Counted from the first letter of the stretch, positions 8,873 through 21,742 are shown. The stretch: 64,000 nucleotides of DNA from Vibrio sp. 99-8-1 (GCF_013114595.1 NZ_VTXE01000002.1:124001-188000); one strand, 5' to 3'. Translations and numbers: made by a program. Notes: a model not told the origin generated them from the letters alone.

Positions 8873-10099
8873 ATGAAATATGTGAAACATATTGCTACAT
8901 CTGCAATGCTTACCGCTACTCTCTCAGCATCAGCTTATGCAGGTACTCTGGTAATCAACTCTGATGCATCTGATCCAGCGCCAAAAGCGGCGTGGGGTGA
9001 GATTGTTAAGCGTTTTGAAGCAGAAAACCCAGACATTACAGTGAAATATAATTTGTATGACCATGAGGCGTACAAAACAACCATTCGTAACTGGTTGGTA
9101 ACGTCTCCACCGGATGTGGTTTTCTGGTATGCGGGTAACCGTATGAAGACATTTGTAGACCGTGGTTTGTTTGAAGATGTCAGTGACATCTGGGCAGACA
9201 ACAATATGAAGCAAGACTTCAAATCAGCGGCCCCTGCAATGACGATAAACGACAAGCAATGGGGTGTGCCATATACATATTATCAATGGGGTGTTTACTA
9301 CCGTAAAGATCTGTTTGAGAAGTATGGTATCTCTGAGCCGAAAACGTGGGAAGAGCTAAAAGCGGCGTCTGCAACATTGAAGAAAAATCAAATTGCACCG
9401 TTTGCTATCGGTACTAAGTACTTATGGACAGCTGCGGGTTGGTTTGATTACATCAATATGCGTACCAACGGTTTAGATTTCCATATTCAGTTGATGGACG
9501 GAAAAGTGGCTTATACTGATGATCGCGTTAAGAAAACGTTTGAGAATTGGAAAGAGTTGGTTGAGCCAGGCTATTACCTTGATAACCATGCATCTTACTC
9601 TTGGCAGGAAGCTCAACCGTTCCTATATAACGGCAAAGCGGCTATGTACCTAATTGGTAACTTTATCACGCCGAGCTTCCCGAAAGAGCTTGATGGAAAA
9701 ATGGGTTTCTTCCAGTTCCCTATGATCGACTCAGCTGTACCGATGGCAGAAGATGCGCCTATGGATACAGTACATATTCCATCAAAAGCGAAGAACAAAG
9801 TGGATGCGCGTAAATTCCTTGAGTTCGTAGCCCGTGCGGAAAATCAGCAATTAATCAATGAAAAAATGTTGCAGATCCCTACCAACAGTAAAGCGAAAGC
9901 GAAGGACAACGAGTTCCTAAATAAAGGTGTAACTATGCTTGGTAATGCTGCGGGTACAGCGCAGTTCTATGACCGTGATACCACTCCTGCCATGGCGAAA
10001 GAAGGCATGAAAGGTTTCCAAGAGTTTATGGTTAAGCCTGAGCGTTTGGATAGCATTCTTAAGCGTTTAGAAAAAGTGCGTCAAAGAGAGTTTAAATAA
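8873..10099 (+). CDS. Periplasmic sugar-binding protein of the ABC importer
   Basis: A 408-residue extracellular solute-binding protein (SBP family 1). It begins with a Sec signal peptide (MKYVKHIATSAML..., cleavage likely after AYA near residue 23). The mature part has the two-lobe pattern of MalE/UgpB-type proteins, including aromatic-rich sugar contacts (YTYYQWGVYYRKDLF) and NGKAAMYLIGNF. Start 8873 is supported by AAGGA seven bases upstream and by the signal peptide; the longer open frame from 8801 has no site. It lies third after the permeases. Hairpins before it and a terminator-like hairpin after it suggest a separate, higher expression level, as is usual for binding proteins. Confidence 0.92.
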   Translation: MKYVKHIATSAMLTATLSASAYAGTLVINSDASDPAPKAAWGEIVKRFEAENPDITVKYNLYDHEAYKTTIRNWLVTSPPDVVFWYAGNRMKTFVDRGLFEDVSDIWADNNMKQDFKSAAPAMTINDKQWGVPYTYYQWGVYYRKDLFEKYGISEPKTWEELKAASATLKKNQIAPFAIGTKYLWTAAGWFDYINMRTNGLDFHIQLMDGKVAYTDDRVKKTFENWKELVEPGYYLDNHASYSWQEAQPFLYNGKAAMYLIGNFITPSFPKELDGKMGFFQFPMIDSAVPMAEDAPMDTVHIPSKAKNKVDARKFLEFVARAENQQLINEKMLQIPTNSKAKAKDNEFLNKGVTMLGNAAGTAQFYDRDTTPAMAKEGMKGFQEFMVKPERLDSILKRLEKVRQREFK

Positions 10100-10114
10100 C
10101 CTCGAAAAATAGTT

Positions 10115-10143
10115 ATCGCGGCTCGGTAGGGCCGCGATTTTTT
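10115..10143 (+). terminator. Terminator or attenuator after the binding-protein gene
   Basis: ATCGCGGC (10115-10122) pairs with GCCGCGAT (10131-10138), 8-base loop, then five or more T residues. It should stop much of the transcription before the galactosidase genes, which may rely on read-through or on a promoter within 10144-10278. Confidence 0.85.
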
Positions 10144-10278
10144 CCTATATTACTTCGAATAATAAATTATCAGCGTTCAATTCAGTTTCTTATTCAAATT
10201 AATATAGCCAAGCGTTTGTTACTGTTGATTTTGTTCAAGTGGTATGGCTATTGTCGTCAAATTAACAGGCTAAAGAAT

Positions 10279-12396
10279 ATGGACACTCAAACTATTCATC
10301 TGAGCTGCGCTGATGTGAGCGTAGTGCTTCTCTCTCACCCTATGCCTCAAATTATTTACTGGGGTAAGAAGCTTACCAATACCGATGAGATCATCGTCTC
10401 TATGATTGATAGGGCTGTGCCTCAAGCAAGATTAGATGTCGATATTCCGTTAACACTGTGTCCTGAGAACGGCCGCGGCTTATTTAATAAAGCGGGAATT
10501 GAAGGGTTTCGGGTTGCCGATAACGGCCTCAACCTAGATTGGGCTCCAGTATTTGAAACCGTGTCGCAGAGCGTGACGGATTGTACTGCCAAGTTTGTTT
10601 GCAGTGATCTCGTCGCAGGACTTGAACTCATTATTGACCTCAACCTGAGTGTCGATGGTGTACTAAAGAAAAAGCTCACCTTAACTAACTTATCGAAGCA
10701 AAATTACCACTTGTCTCATATGACGAATACCTTGCCATTGCCTAACCGAGCAGATGAGCTGATGAGTTTTCATGGTCGATGGAGCAGAGAGTTTCATAGC
10801 CAGAGAGTTCAGTTAAATCATGGGGCGTTTGTGCAGGAGAATCGCAGAGGGCGTACCTCTCATGAATACTTCCCCGGCATGATGGTAGGTAAGAAAGGCT
10901 TTTCTGAACAGCAAGGCGAAGTGTGGGGATTCCACTTAGGCTGGAGTGGAAATCATCATCTAAGGTGCGAAACCAAAAGCGATGGTCGCCGATTTGCGCA
11001 GCTAGGAGAGTTATTGTTAGCGGGTGAATCAGTGCTGGAAACGGGTGAAAGTTATACAACACCTGAGTTGTATGCTTGTTACAGCCAGAGTGGGTTAAAC
11101 GGTATTCGTCAAAAGTTTCATGGTTATGCCCGTAAAAATATCATTTCTTTTGAAGAGAATAAGGTAAGACCTGTTCACCTTAATACGTGGGAAGGCATCT
11201 ATTTCGATCATGACCCGAAATACATTATGCAGATGGCCACGCAAGCTGCCGAAATAGGGGTGGAACGATTTATCATTGATGATGGGTGGTTTGTTGGGCG
11301 TAATGGTGAGAAAGCGGCTTTAGGTGATTGGTTTTTAGATAAAGAAAAATACCCCGATGGTCTTGAGCCTGTTATTGAGCATGTTAACCAGCAAGGAATG
11401 GAGTTTGGCATATGGGTTGAACCAGAGATGGTCAACAAGGATTCTCAATTATTCCGTAAACACCCAGAATGGTTGCTAGGCATTGATGGCTATGAACAGC
11501 CTAGCGGCCGTTGGCAATATCTGTTGGATTTGCAAAATACAGAGTGCTTTAGCTATCTGTATAACTGTCTGGATGATCTGTTAAGTCAATATAATATCGG
11601 CTACATCAAGTGGGATATGAATCGAGAGTTGGTTCAGCCTGCTCATAATGGAACCCCTGCTGTGCATGGTCAGACTTTAGCATTTTACCGGCTAATAGAT
11701 GAGTTAAGCAAAAAGCATCCTAATGTAGAAATTGAGTCTTGTTCCTCTGGTGGTGGTCGTATTGATTTTGAAGTCCTCAAGAGAACCAAACGTTTTTGGA
11801 CATCAGATTGTAACGATGCGCTAGAGAGACAGGCCATTCAAAAAGGATTCAGTTACTTTTTCCCTCCTGAAGTTATGGGGGCACACATTGGCCCTTATGA
11901 AAGCCATACAACTAGGCGTAAGCACGATATCAACTTGCGTGGTATTACAGCGTTAGGTGGTCATATGGGAGTAGAGTTGGATCCGGTTAAAGAGAGTGAC
12001 GATGAGAAGGCGCAGTTTGCTCGATATATTCAACTACATAAACAGTACCGAAATTTACTGCATAGCGGCGATGCCTTCTATCTTGATTGCAATGACTCAA
12101 CTCGCAATATTTATGGGGTGAAAAATAACAATGAAATGTTGTTATCTATTTGCCAGCTTGCCATGCCTGACTACGCGGTATCCGAACCATTAAGAACCAT
12201 TTACTTAGATGGCGATAAGTCGTATCGAGTGGAGGTGGTTGATTTCCCTAATTCTAGCAATGCGCTCATGAAAAAAAGGCCGGCATGGATGGACTCGGAT
12301 ACGCCTATTCGCGGTGAGTTATTAAATGAAATTGGTCTGGCTATGCCAGTTCAAGATCCTGAAACCGCTCTGCTGATTTATATCAAAGCCGTATAA
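10279..12396 (+). CDS. Alpha-galactosidase, glycoside hydrolase family 36
   Basis: A 705-residue cytoplasmic enzyme without a signal peptide. It releases terminal alpha-linked galactose, for example from melibiose, raffinose or galactosyl-glycerol. The GH36 clan-D signatures are clear: DDGWF, WVEPEMVN, the nucleophile motif KWDMNR (Asp446) and the acid/base region WTSDCNDALERQ (Asp510/Asp513), plus CSSGGGR. Length matches RafA/AgaA-type enzymes (about 700-730). ATG 10279 is preferred; the longer frame from 10216 adds a hydrophobic stretch with no ribosome site. It lies 28 bp before the beta-galactosidase gene, so both enzymes are likely made from one message. Confidence 0.93.
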   Translation: MDTQTIHLSCADVSVVLLSHPMPQIIYWGKKLTNTDEIIVSMIDRAVPQARLDVDIPLTLCPENGRGLFNKAGIEGFRVADNGLNLDWAPVFETVSQSVTDCTAKFVCSDLVAGLELIIDLNLSVDGVLKKKLTLTNLSKQNYHLSHMTNTLPLPNRADELMSFHGRWSREFHSQRVQLNHGAFVQENRRGRTSHEYFPGMMVGKKGFSEQQGEVWGFHLGWSGNHHLRCETKSDGRRFAQLGELLLAGESVLETGESYTTPELYACYSQSGLNGIRQKFHGYARKNIISFEENKVRPVHLNTWEGIYFDHDPKYIMQMATQAAEIGVERFIIDDGWFVGRNGEKAALGDWFLDKEKYPDGLEPVIEHVNQQGMEFGIWVEPEMVNKDSQLFRKHPEWLLGIDGYEQPSGRWQYLLDLQNTECFSYLYNCLDDLLSQYNIGYIKWDMNRELVQPAHNGTPAVHGQTLAFYRLIDELSKKHPNVEIESCSSGGGRIDFEVLKRTKRFWTSDCNDALERQAIQKGFSYFFPPEVMGAHIGPYESHTTRRKHDINLRGITALGGHMGVELDPVKESDDEKAQFARYIQLHKQYRNLLHSGDAFYLDCNDSTRNIYGVKNNNEMLLSICQLAMPDYAVSEPLRTIYLDGDKSYRVEVVDFPNSSNALMKKRPAWMDSDTPIRGELLNEIGLAMPVQDPETALLIYIKAV

Positions 12397-12412
12397 AGGA
12401 CAATAACAATAA

Positions 12413-15562
<3,150 letters not shown>

Positions 15563-15574
15563 TGTAGAAAAATT

Positions 15575-15600
15575 AAGCCTCGCGTAAGTGAGGCTTTTTT
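15575..15600 (+). terminator. Terminator after lacZ
   Basis: Stem of nine pairs, 15575-15583 with 15588-15596 (AAGCCTCGC against GTGAGGCTT, one G-U pair), a GTAA tetraloop, then a T run. It separates the transporter/galactosidase operon from the gal operon. Confidence 0.92.
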
Positions 15601-15708
15601 CACCAATAGGACGGTGTTTTATAACCATAAAGAGCGCCTATCAATTTACTGTTTGGTTAGTGATTGTTTTTTAGAGCCTTCTTGTTTTGTTGGTAAGTTT
15701 AAATATTA

Positions 15709-15724
15709 ATGGAAACGTTTACAC
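15709..15724 (+). promoter_or_regulatory. GalR-type operator upstream of galE
   Basis: ATGGAAACGTTTACAC agrees with the GalR consensus GTGNAANCGNTTNCAC except for the first base. Its inner 14 bases equal those of the operator at 6775-6790, tying the gal operon and the transporter operon to one repressor. Confidence 0.8.
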
Positions 15725-15727
15725 AAG

Positions 15728-15743
15728 TTTGATTTTGATCACA
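15728..15743 (+). promoter_or_regulatory. Candidate CRP site upstream of galE
   Basis: TTTGA-TTTTGA-TCACA matches the CRP consensus TGTGA-N6-TCACA with one mismatch. It lies four bases from the GalR-type operator, an arrangement like the E. coli gal control region, where CRP and GalR both act. The exact promoter was not pinned down. Confidence 0.55.
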
Positions 15744-15840
15744 GCATAACTAAGGGATAGACTCTACACTTCATATATGTTCGAAATGAGAACATTAAAA
15801 ATGTAATTGTTAGCATGCAGAGCATGTAAAGAGAGGCAAT

Positions 15841-16851
15841 GTGAAAGTTCTTGTTACTGGTGGAATGGGATATATCGGCAGTCATACTTGTGTTCAAATG
15901 ATACAGGCTGGCATTGAGCCCATCATTATTGACAACCTTTGCAACAGTAAGCTAGCGGTGCTTGATCGAATTGAAGCGCTAACTGGCGTTCGTCCTGTTT
16001 TTTATCAAGGGGACATTCGTGATAAAACTTGTCTCGCTGACATTTTCAGTCAACACGATATTACATCTGTAATCCATTTCGCCGGGCTTAAAGCGGTCGG
16101 TGAATCAGTCAGTATGCCGATTGAGTATTATGACAACAATGTTAACGGTTCACTGGTATTAGTTTCTGCTATGCGGGATGCTGGTGTAAAGAGCATCATA
16201 TTTAGTTCTTCTGCCACTGTTTATGGCGATCCGACTTCTGTGCCTATCACCGAAGACTCACCCGTTGGCAATACAACCAACCCATATGGCCGAAGTAAGT
16301 ATATGGTAGAAGGCGTTTTATCAGATTTCTTTGACTCCCAGCCTGATTGGAGTATCACTCTACTTCGTTACTTTAACCCTGTTGGTGCACATCCGTCTGG
16401 CACCATGGGAGAAGACCCTCAAGGTATTCCAAATAACCTAATGCCGTTTATTGCTCAGGTCGCCGTCGGCCGTAGAGAAAAATTGTCAGTATTTGGAAAC
16501 GATTACCCTACGCCTGACGGTACTGGTGTCCGTGATTACATTCATGTAATGGATTTGGCGGACGGACACATAGCTGCGTTAACATCGGTGGGCAAAAATG
16601 CGGGACTGCATATCTATAACTTAGGTACAGGGAATGGCTCTAGCGTGCTGGAAATGGTGGATGCCTTTGCCCATGCGAGTGGAAAGCAGATTCCTTATGA
16701 GCTTTGTCAACGTCGTGCAGGTGATATAGCCGAGTGTTGGGCAAGTACAGCTAAAGCAGAGAAAGATCTTGGTTGGAAGGCGACACGCACAGTAAAAGAT
16801 ATGACCGCTGATACTTGGAACTGGCAATCACAAAACCCGACAGGGTATTAA
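15841..16851 (+). CDS. galE: UDP-glucose 4-epimerase
   Basis: A 336-residue NAD-dependent short-chain dehydrogenase-type enzyme that interconverts UDP-galactose and UDP-glucose in the Leloir pathway. The NAD-binding motif GGMGYIGSH is at the N-terminus and the catalytic YGRSK (Tyr-x3-Lys) lies near residue 150, with the Ser-rich SSSATVYG just before it. Length equals E. coli GalE (338). The start is GTG with AAGAGAGG upstream; family alignment puts the first residue exactly here. First gene of galETKM, behind a GalR-type operator and a CRP-like box. Confidence 0.96.
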   Translation: MKVLVTGGMGYIGSHTCVQMIQAGIEPIIIDNLCNSKLAVLDRIEALTGVRPVFYQGDIRDKTCLADIFSQHDITSVIHFAGLKAVGESVSMPIEYYDNNVNGSLVLVSAMRDAGVKSIIFSSSATVYGDPTSVPITEDSPVGNTTNPYGRSKYMVEGVLSDFFDSQPDWSITLLRYFNPVGAHPSGTMGEDPQGIPNNLMPFIAQVAVGRREKLSVFGNDYPTPDGTGVRDYIHVMDLADGHIAALTSVGKNAGLHIYNLGTGNGSSVLEMVDAFAHASGKQIPYELCQRRAGDIAECWASTAKAEKDLGWKATRTVKDMTADTWNWQSQNPTGY

Positions 16852-16914
16852 ACAAACACTATTCGGATAGCTGGGCTGCAGTTGTCTGAACCATCGCAAT
16901 TATTGAGAGCTTGT

Positions 16915-17967
16915 ATGTCTGATATAAAATTTAATCCGGTGGATCATCCACATCGTCGGTATAACCCATTAACTGGACAGTGGATTTTAGTTTCTCCACA
17001 TCGTGCTAAACGTCCGTGGAGTGGGCAAGATGAAAAGCCGTCGGTCGAGCAACTTGCTAGCTATGATGCGGATTGTTTTTTATGTGCAGGCAACACTCGT
17101 ATATCCGGGGATGTTAACCCAGACTATCAAGGAACATACGTTTTCTCGAATGATTTTGCAGCATTAATGGTGGACTCTCCTGAGGCACCAGAGTCGGATA
17201 ATCCTCTGTTTAAAACTCAGGGTGTTCAAGGATTAAGTCGCGTCATCTGTTTTTCCGCCGATCATAGCCAAACCTTACCAGAACTACCTGTGGCAAAAAT
17301 CCGTGGTGTTATCGACACTTGGAATGAACAAATTGAAGAGTTAGGTAAAGATTTTATTTGGGTTCAAGCTTTTGAAAATAAGGGTGAAACAATGGGCTGC
17401 TCTCAGCCTCATCCACATGGTCAAATATGGGCCAATAGCTTTCTACCTAATGAAATTGAGCGCAAAGAGCGACACCTCAAAGAGTATTACCAGCAATATG
17501 GCCGAAACCTGTTAGTTGATTATGTTCAAGCTGAGCTAAAAGATGGCGAACGAACAGTCGTAGAGACAGAACATTGGATAGCGGTTGTTCCGTACTGGGC
17601 TGCTTGGCCGTTTGAAACCATGCTATTGCCTAAACGTCATATTCGTCGATTAAATGAACTTAGTGATGAGCAGCGAGATGATCTTGCTCTGGCGATTAAG
17701 AAGCTAACTAGCCGATACGATAATCTATTTCAATGCTCTTTCCCTTACTCCATGGGCTGGCATTATGCACCGTTTTTTGAACAAGGAACGGACATTGAGC
17801 ATTGGCAACTCCACGCGCTATTTTATCCACCTCTGTTACGTTCTGCTTCGGTACGTAAGTTTATGGTGGGATACGAAATGTTGGCAGAGTCTCAGCGTGA
17901 CTTAACCGCAGAGCAGGCCGCAGCTAAATTGCGTGAATTGAGTGATGTTCATTATAAAGATCGATAA
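16915..17967 (+). CDS. galT: Galactose-1-phosphate uridylyltransferase
   Basis: A 350-residue HIT-superfamily enzyme that transfers UMP between UDP-glucose and galactose-1-phosphate. It shows the metal-site pair CFLC (about residues 53-56), NDFAALM and the active-site HPHGQIW, in which the middle His carries the uridylyl group. Start 16915 was chosen because the family begins right at the conserved [18 protein letters not shown] and GAGAG lies upstream; a TTG 33 bases earlier is open but unsupported. It follows galE by 63 bp and precedes galK. Confidence 0.95.
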   Translation: MSDIKFNPVDHPHRRYNPLTGQWILVSPHRAKRPWSGQDEKPSVEQLASYDADCFLCAGNTRISGDVNPDYQGTYVFSNDFAALMVDSPEAPESDNPLFKTQGVQGLSRVICFSADHSQTLPELPVAKIRGVIDTWNEQIEELGKDFIWVQAFENKGETMGCSQPHPHGQIWANSFLPNEIERKERHLKEYYQQYGRNLLVDYVQAELKDGERTVVETEHWIAVVPYWAAWPFETMLLPKRHIRRLNELSDEQRDDLALAIKKLTSRYDNLFQCSFPYSMGWHYAPFFEQGTDIEHWQLHALFYPPLLRSASVRKFMVGYEMLAESQRDLTAEQAAAKLRELSDVHYKDR

Positions 17968-18028
17968 ACAGCAATTAATGATTCGTGTTCCAACTGAACA
18001 TGATGCGAAAAATTGAAGAGAAATGATT

Positions 18029-19189
18029 ATGACTACATTATTTGACAGGGTGAATGCTGCATTTAGCCAAGTGCTGGGTTATGACGCCAGCTGTACAATT
18101 CAGGCGCCGGGAAGAGTAAATTTAATTGGTGAGCATACGGATTACAATGATGGTTTCGTATTGCCTTGTGCCATTAATTATCAAACGGTAGTTGCGGCGG
18201 CAAAACGAGATGACAATATTGTTAGAGTCGTGTCTGTTGATTACGATAATCAGGTAGATGAGTTTGATCTCACCAAGACGATTGAGTTTCAACCTGATCG
18301 TATGTGGGCTAATTATATTCGTGGCGTTGTTAAATGTCTGATCGAGCGAGGCTATCGCTTTAAAGGTGCCGATATCTCTGTCAGTGGTAATGTACCGCAA
18401 GGCGCGGGTTTAAGCTCTTCTGCTGCACTGGAAGTTGTGATTGGTCAGACTTTTAAAGAGCTATACTCGTTGGATATCTCTCAAGCAGAGATAGCACTCA
18501 ACGGTCAGCAGGCTGAGAATGAGTTTGTCGGCTGTAATTGCGGTATCATGGATCAGCTTATTTCTGCTGAAGGTCAAGAGAACCATGCACTGCTTATTGA
18601 CTGTCGAACGTTGGAGACCAAAGCGGTCTCAATGCCAGACAATATGTCAGTGGTCATTATTAATTCCAATAAAAAGCGTGGTTTGGTTGATAGCGAATAC
18701 AATACTCGTCGCGAGCAGTGCGAAGAAGCGGCCAGAATCTTTGAGGTAAAAGCCCTTAGAGATGTGACCATAGAGACTTTTAATGCGCGACAATCTGAGT
18801 TAACAGAACTCGTTGCAAAACGTGCTCGTCACGTTATTACTGAAAATGACCGTACTGAGAGAGCCGCTAAAGCGTTAATGCAAGGCGATATGAAACTGAT
18901 GGGAGAGCTGATGGCGCAATCCCATGCTTCGATGCGAGATGATTTTGAAATTACCGTTATGGAAGTCGATACCTTGGTTGATATGGTCAAAGATGTTATT
19001 GGAGAACAAGGTGGTGTGCGGATGACCGGCGGTGGTTTTGGTGGCTGCATTGTGGCACTTATTCCACCCACACTGGTTGATGAAGTAACTCGAGTGGTCA
19101 CTGAAAACTATCAAAAAATGACGGGCTTAAAAGAATCTATTTATGTGTGTCAGGCAAAAGATGGAGCAGGGCTAGTTAAAACCTTATAA
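18029..19189 (+). CDS. galK: Galactokinase
   Basis: A 386-residue GHMP kinase that phosphorylates galactose at C1 with ATP. The galactose signature [15 protein letters not shown] is near residue 32, the ATP-binding GHMP motif [15 protein letters not shown] near residue 122, and the C-terminal motif [13 protein letters not shown] near 330. Two ATGs lie six bases apart (18023 and 18029). The second has the better spacing from GAAGAG (18015-18020) and gives the usual family N-terminus. Confidence 0.95.
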   Translation: MTTLFDRVNAAFSQVLGYDASCTIQAPGRVNLIGEHTDYNDGFVLPCAINYQTVVAAAKRDDNIVRVVSVDYDNQVDEFDLTKTIEFQPDRMWANYIRGVVKCLIERGYRFKGADISVSGNVPQGAGLSSSAALEVVIGQTFKELYSLDISQAEIALNGQQAENEFVGCNCGIMDQLISAEGQENHALLIDCRTLETKAVSMPDNMSVVIINSNKKRGLVDSEYNTRREQCEEAARIFEVKALRDVTIETFNARQSELTELVAKRARHVITENDRTERAAKALMQGDMKLMGELMAQSHASMRDDFEITVMEVDTLVDMVKDVIGEQGGVRMTGGGFGGCIVALIPPTLVDEVTRVVTENYQKMTGLKESIYVCQAKDGAGLVKTL

Positions 19190-19199
19190 GGAAGATTTC

Positions 19200-20261
19200 G
19201 TGGACAATAAGCGAGTAAACACTATGGAACAAGAGGCTGCCTTTGATGGGCAGCCTGCTAGGTTAATAAGGCTGGAAAATAGCGTCGGTATGTCAGCAAC
19301 ATTTATGGACATTGGTGCTACTTGGCTTAGCTGCACACTTCCGGTAAACAATCTTGATAGAGAAGTCTTACTAGGCACGTCTACCATGGCTGACTTTGAA
19401 AAAATGAGCGCCTATATGGGGGTAACCGTAGGTCGCTACGCCAACAGAATTGCCAAAGGGCAATTTTCGATTGACGGACAGCCGTATCAATTGGAAGTCA
19501 ATCAAGCGGGAAATACACTGCATGGTGGTGTGACTGGATTCGATGCTTATCGTTGGGCCGTTGAGAAACAAGCTGCGGATTTTGTTCAGTTTTCTCTGTT
19601 TTCAGAAGATGGTGATCAAGGTTTTCCTGGTAATGTTACTTGCTCGGTGCGATATACATTAACCGATGATAATGAAGTTGTTATTCAATATTTGGCGAAT
19701 ACCGATAAAGCCACGCCCGTAAATCTAACCAATCACGCCTATTTTAATCTTATGGGTGAAGAGTCGGGTGTTGAATGTACTTCCTATTCTCTTCAAATTA
19801 ATGCTCAGCATTATCTGCCTACCGATAACGTGGGTATTCCACTTGGTGATCTTATGCCTGTTGAGGGCACTAGCTTTGATTTTCAGCAGTTAAAAACAGT
19901 GAATAGTGATTTTCTTGCTGATGAGCAACAGAAGAATGCTCAGGGGTATGATCACTCATTCTATCTAAACTCATCTTGCTACAAAGGCGATTGTGCCGCA
20001 GTCGTTACCACAGAAGATAGCAGCGTAACCATGAAAGTGTTTACTGATAAACCCGCTATACAGCTTTACACGGGAAATTGGTTAGCAGGTGAACCTAATA
20101 AAAATGGTGGCAGATACCAAAACTATGCAGGTATTGCCTTAGAGACGCAGTTTTTACCTGATTCACCGAATCATCCTGAATGGCAACAACAGAGCTGTAT
20201 TCTACTCCCAGAGCAAGAGTATCGCTTTAAAACCATCTATCAGTTTGAATTTGAGAAGTAG
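19200..20261 (+). CDS. galM: Galactose mutarotase (aldose 1-epimerase)
   Basis: A 353-residue mutarotase that interconverts the anomers of galactose, needed because beta-galactosidase releases the beta form and galactokinase uses the alpha form. The conserved catalytic and binding residues are visible: Asn-Arg in VGRYANRIAKG, His in NTLHGG, His in NLTNHAYFNL and the catalytic Glu in ALETQFLPDSPNH. Translation likely starts at GTG 19200, with AAGGAAG upstream that overlaps the end of galK; an ATG 24 bases later is the alternative. Last gene of galETKM. Confidence 0.93.
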   Translation: MDNKRVNTMEQEAAFDGQPARLIRLENSVGMSATFMDIGATWLSCTLPVNNLDREVLLGTSTMADFEKMSAYMGVTVGRYANRIAKGQFSIDGQPYQLEVNQAGNTLHGGVTGFDAYRWAVEKQAADFVQFSLFSEDGDQGFPGNVTCSVRYTLTDDNEVVIQYLANTDKATPVNLTNHAYFNLMGEESGVECTSYSLQINAQHYLPTDNVGIPLGDLMPVEGTSFDFQQLKTVNSDFLADEQQKNAQGYDHSFYLNSSCYKGDCAAVVTTEDSSVTMKVFTDKPAIQLYTGNWLAGEPNKNGGRYQNYAGIALETQFLPDSPNHPEWQQQSCILLPEQEYRFKTIYQFEFEK

Positions 20262-20268
20262 TTTTATC

Positions 20269-20300
20269 GGTCTCAAGCTAGCATGATCCAGTTTGAGACC
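20269..20300. terminator. Hairpin between convergent galM and the Cys-rich gene
   Basis: GGTCTCAA (20269-20276) pairs with TTGAGACC (20293-20300) around a 16-base loop. It lies between two convergent genes where a bidirectional terminator is expected, but it lacks a strong T run on either side. Confidence 0.5.
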
Positions 20301-20316
20301 TTAACTAGGATTGAGT

Positions 20317-20742
20317 TTATTTGGCAGGAGTTTCACTAGGTTGAGGTAACATCTCTATCTCGCGTTGCTCACGAGCTGTTCGATAGTCTGAGTTATTGCC
20401 GTCAACGTTATCTAGATAAGGCTCCGTCAACTTTGCTGCATGTGCAACAAACTCTCGACAGCCGCATTCGGATTTTTTTATATCAGAACACTTATTCGAA
20501 CCAGTTAATGCCGTGAATTGTTGATCAACAGTTTTCATTGCCTCTGGGTCGCCTAAGATAATTTGTGCAGCGTAAAGAGCACCGCACACGCCATCTTTCG
20601 CTCTACCACCCCCTGCTACTGTTGCAGAACGTATGGTAAGTTCTGACATACCAGAATTGGACTGATAGGCTTTTAATACAGCCTGCGCGCAGTTATACCC
20701 TTCTTCGCCATGAAAATACTTTGCCGCTTGCTTAGACTTCAT
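20317..20742 (-). CDS. C_GCAxxG_C_C family protein (putative redox-active protein)
   Basis: A 141-residue soluble protein with the cysteine layout of the C_GCAxxG_C_C family: NCAQAVL, then AGGGRAKDGVCGAL, then CSDIKKSECGCREFV. The biochemical role of this family is not established; the cysteine pattern suggests redox or metal binding. No signal peptide or membrane segment is visible. Its ATG lies one base after the galR stop, so it is probably co-transcribed with the repressor gene, which is an unexpected partner. It converges with galM. Confidence 0.75.
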   Translation of the reverse strand: MKSKQAAKYFHGEEGYNCAQAVLKAYQSNSGMSELTIRSATVAGGGRAKDGVCGALYAAQIILGDPEAMKTVDQQFTALTGSNKCSDIKKSECGCREFVAHAAKLTEPYLDNVDGNNSDYRTAREQREIEMLPQPSETPAK

Positions 20743-20743
20743 A

Positions 20744-21742
20744 TTATCCCTTTTCTACCGAGTCACGTCTTACAATCGTAGGAGAGAAGCGATTGGCCTC
20801 AGGTTCAACTGTTTCACCTTTCGCTAATGCTAATGACAGTCTAGCTGCTTTTTCTGCCATTAGCTGTATTGGATAACGAATGGTGGTCAATTTTGGGTGA
20901 ACATAGCGTGCAATAAGACCATCATCAAAACCGACAATAGACATCTCTTTTGGTATTTTAATACCGTTCTCTTCAAAGACAGAAATAGCACCTGCTGCCA
21001 TGTAGTCGTTATAAGCAACGACGGCGGTAAAGGGAACCGATTTGGTCAGTAGATTGGTTGCAGCGTACTCACCACCATCACTGTTCGGCTCACCGTACTC
21101 AATGAAACTCTTAGGGGCTTGTAAGCCATTGTCATGCATAGCGGCAAGGTAGCCGTTTATGCGCTCATCAGCATCTTCAATTTGGTGAGAAGAAGCAATG
21201 CAGGCGATTTTTTTATGGCCATGGCGAATTAAAAATTCAGTGGCGAGATAAGCCCCTTTCTGGTTATCAAGGGAGATACAGCGCTCAGCCATTTCAGCAA
21301 TATGCCGATTAACAACAACCATCCCTTTTACTTCATTGGCAAAGCCAATGAGCTCTTGGTCGGACAAACTCTTTGAATGAATGATTAAGGATTCACAGCG
21401 ACTATTGATCAATAGCTCAATGGCCTCTTTCTCTAAGTTATGGTCGTGATAACCATTACAGATGAGAATATGCTTACCACTGGCTTGCGCTATGGTGTCG
21501 ATGGCTTTAACCATAGTGCCAAAAAATGGGTCTGAAACATCAGAGACAAGTACACCAACCGTGTTTGTGCTTTTGTTTACCAGAGCTCTAGCGTTGGCAT
21601 TTGGCCGATAACCAAGTTTGCTCATCGCTTTCTTCACCGATTCTACAGAAGCTGCACTGGCTTTTGGTGATTTATTAATAACGCGTGAAACGGTGGCAAC
21701 CGAGACCCCCGCCTCTCTGGCGACATCTTTAATCGTTGACAT
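20744..21742 (-). CDS. galR: LacI-family repressor, GalR/GalS type
   Basis: A 332-residue LacI/GalR-family regulator. The N-terminal helix-turn-helix and hinge (TIKDVAREAGVSVATVSRVI, then NANARAL) are nearly those of E. coli GalR, and the effector domain follows (VGVLVSDVSDPFFG, VGFDDGLIARYVHPKLTTIRYP). It should bind operators of the GTGNAANCGNTTNCAC type, two of which occur in this window, and be released by galactose. Start 21742 gives the canonical MSTIKDVA N-terminus. The repressor gene lies next to the gal operon on the opposite strand. Confidence 0.9.
   Translation of the reverse strand: MSTIKDVAREAGVSVATVSRVINKSPKASAASVESVKKAMSKLGYRPNANARALVNKSTNTVGVLVSDVSDPFFGTMVKAIDTIAQASGKHILICNGYHDHNLEKEAIELLINSRCESLIIHSKSLSDQELIGFANEVKGMVVVNRHIAEMAERCISLDNQKGAYLATEFLIRHGHKKIACIASSHQIEDADERINGYLAAMHDNGLQAPKSFIEYGEPNSDGGEYAATNLLTKSVPFTAVVAYNDYMAAGAISVFEENGIKIPKEMSIVGFDDGLIARYVHPKLTTIRYPIQLMAEKAARLSLALAKGETVEPEANRFSPTIVRRDSVEKG

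Noticed and set aside
10206..10221. Possible third GalR operator before the GH36 gene (core AAGCGTTT)
   Set aside because: Only the inner eight bases fit; both outer parts of the consensus are missing.
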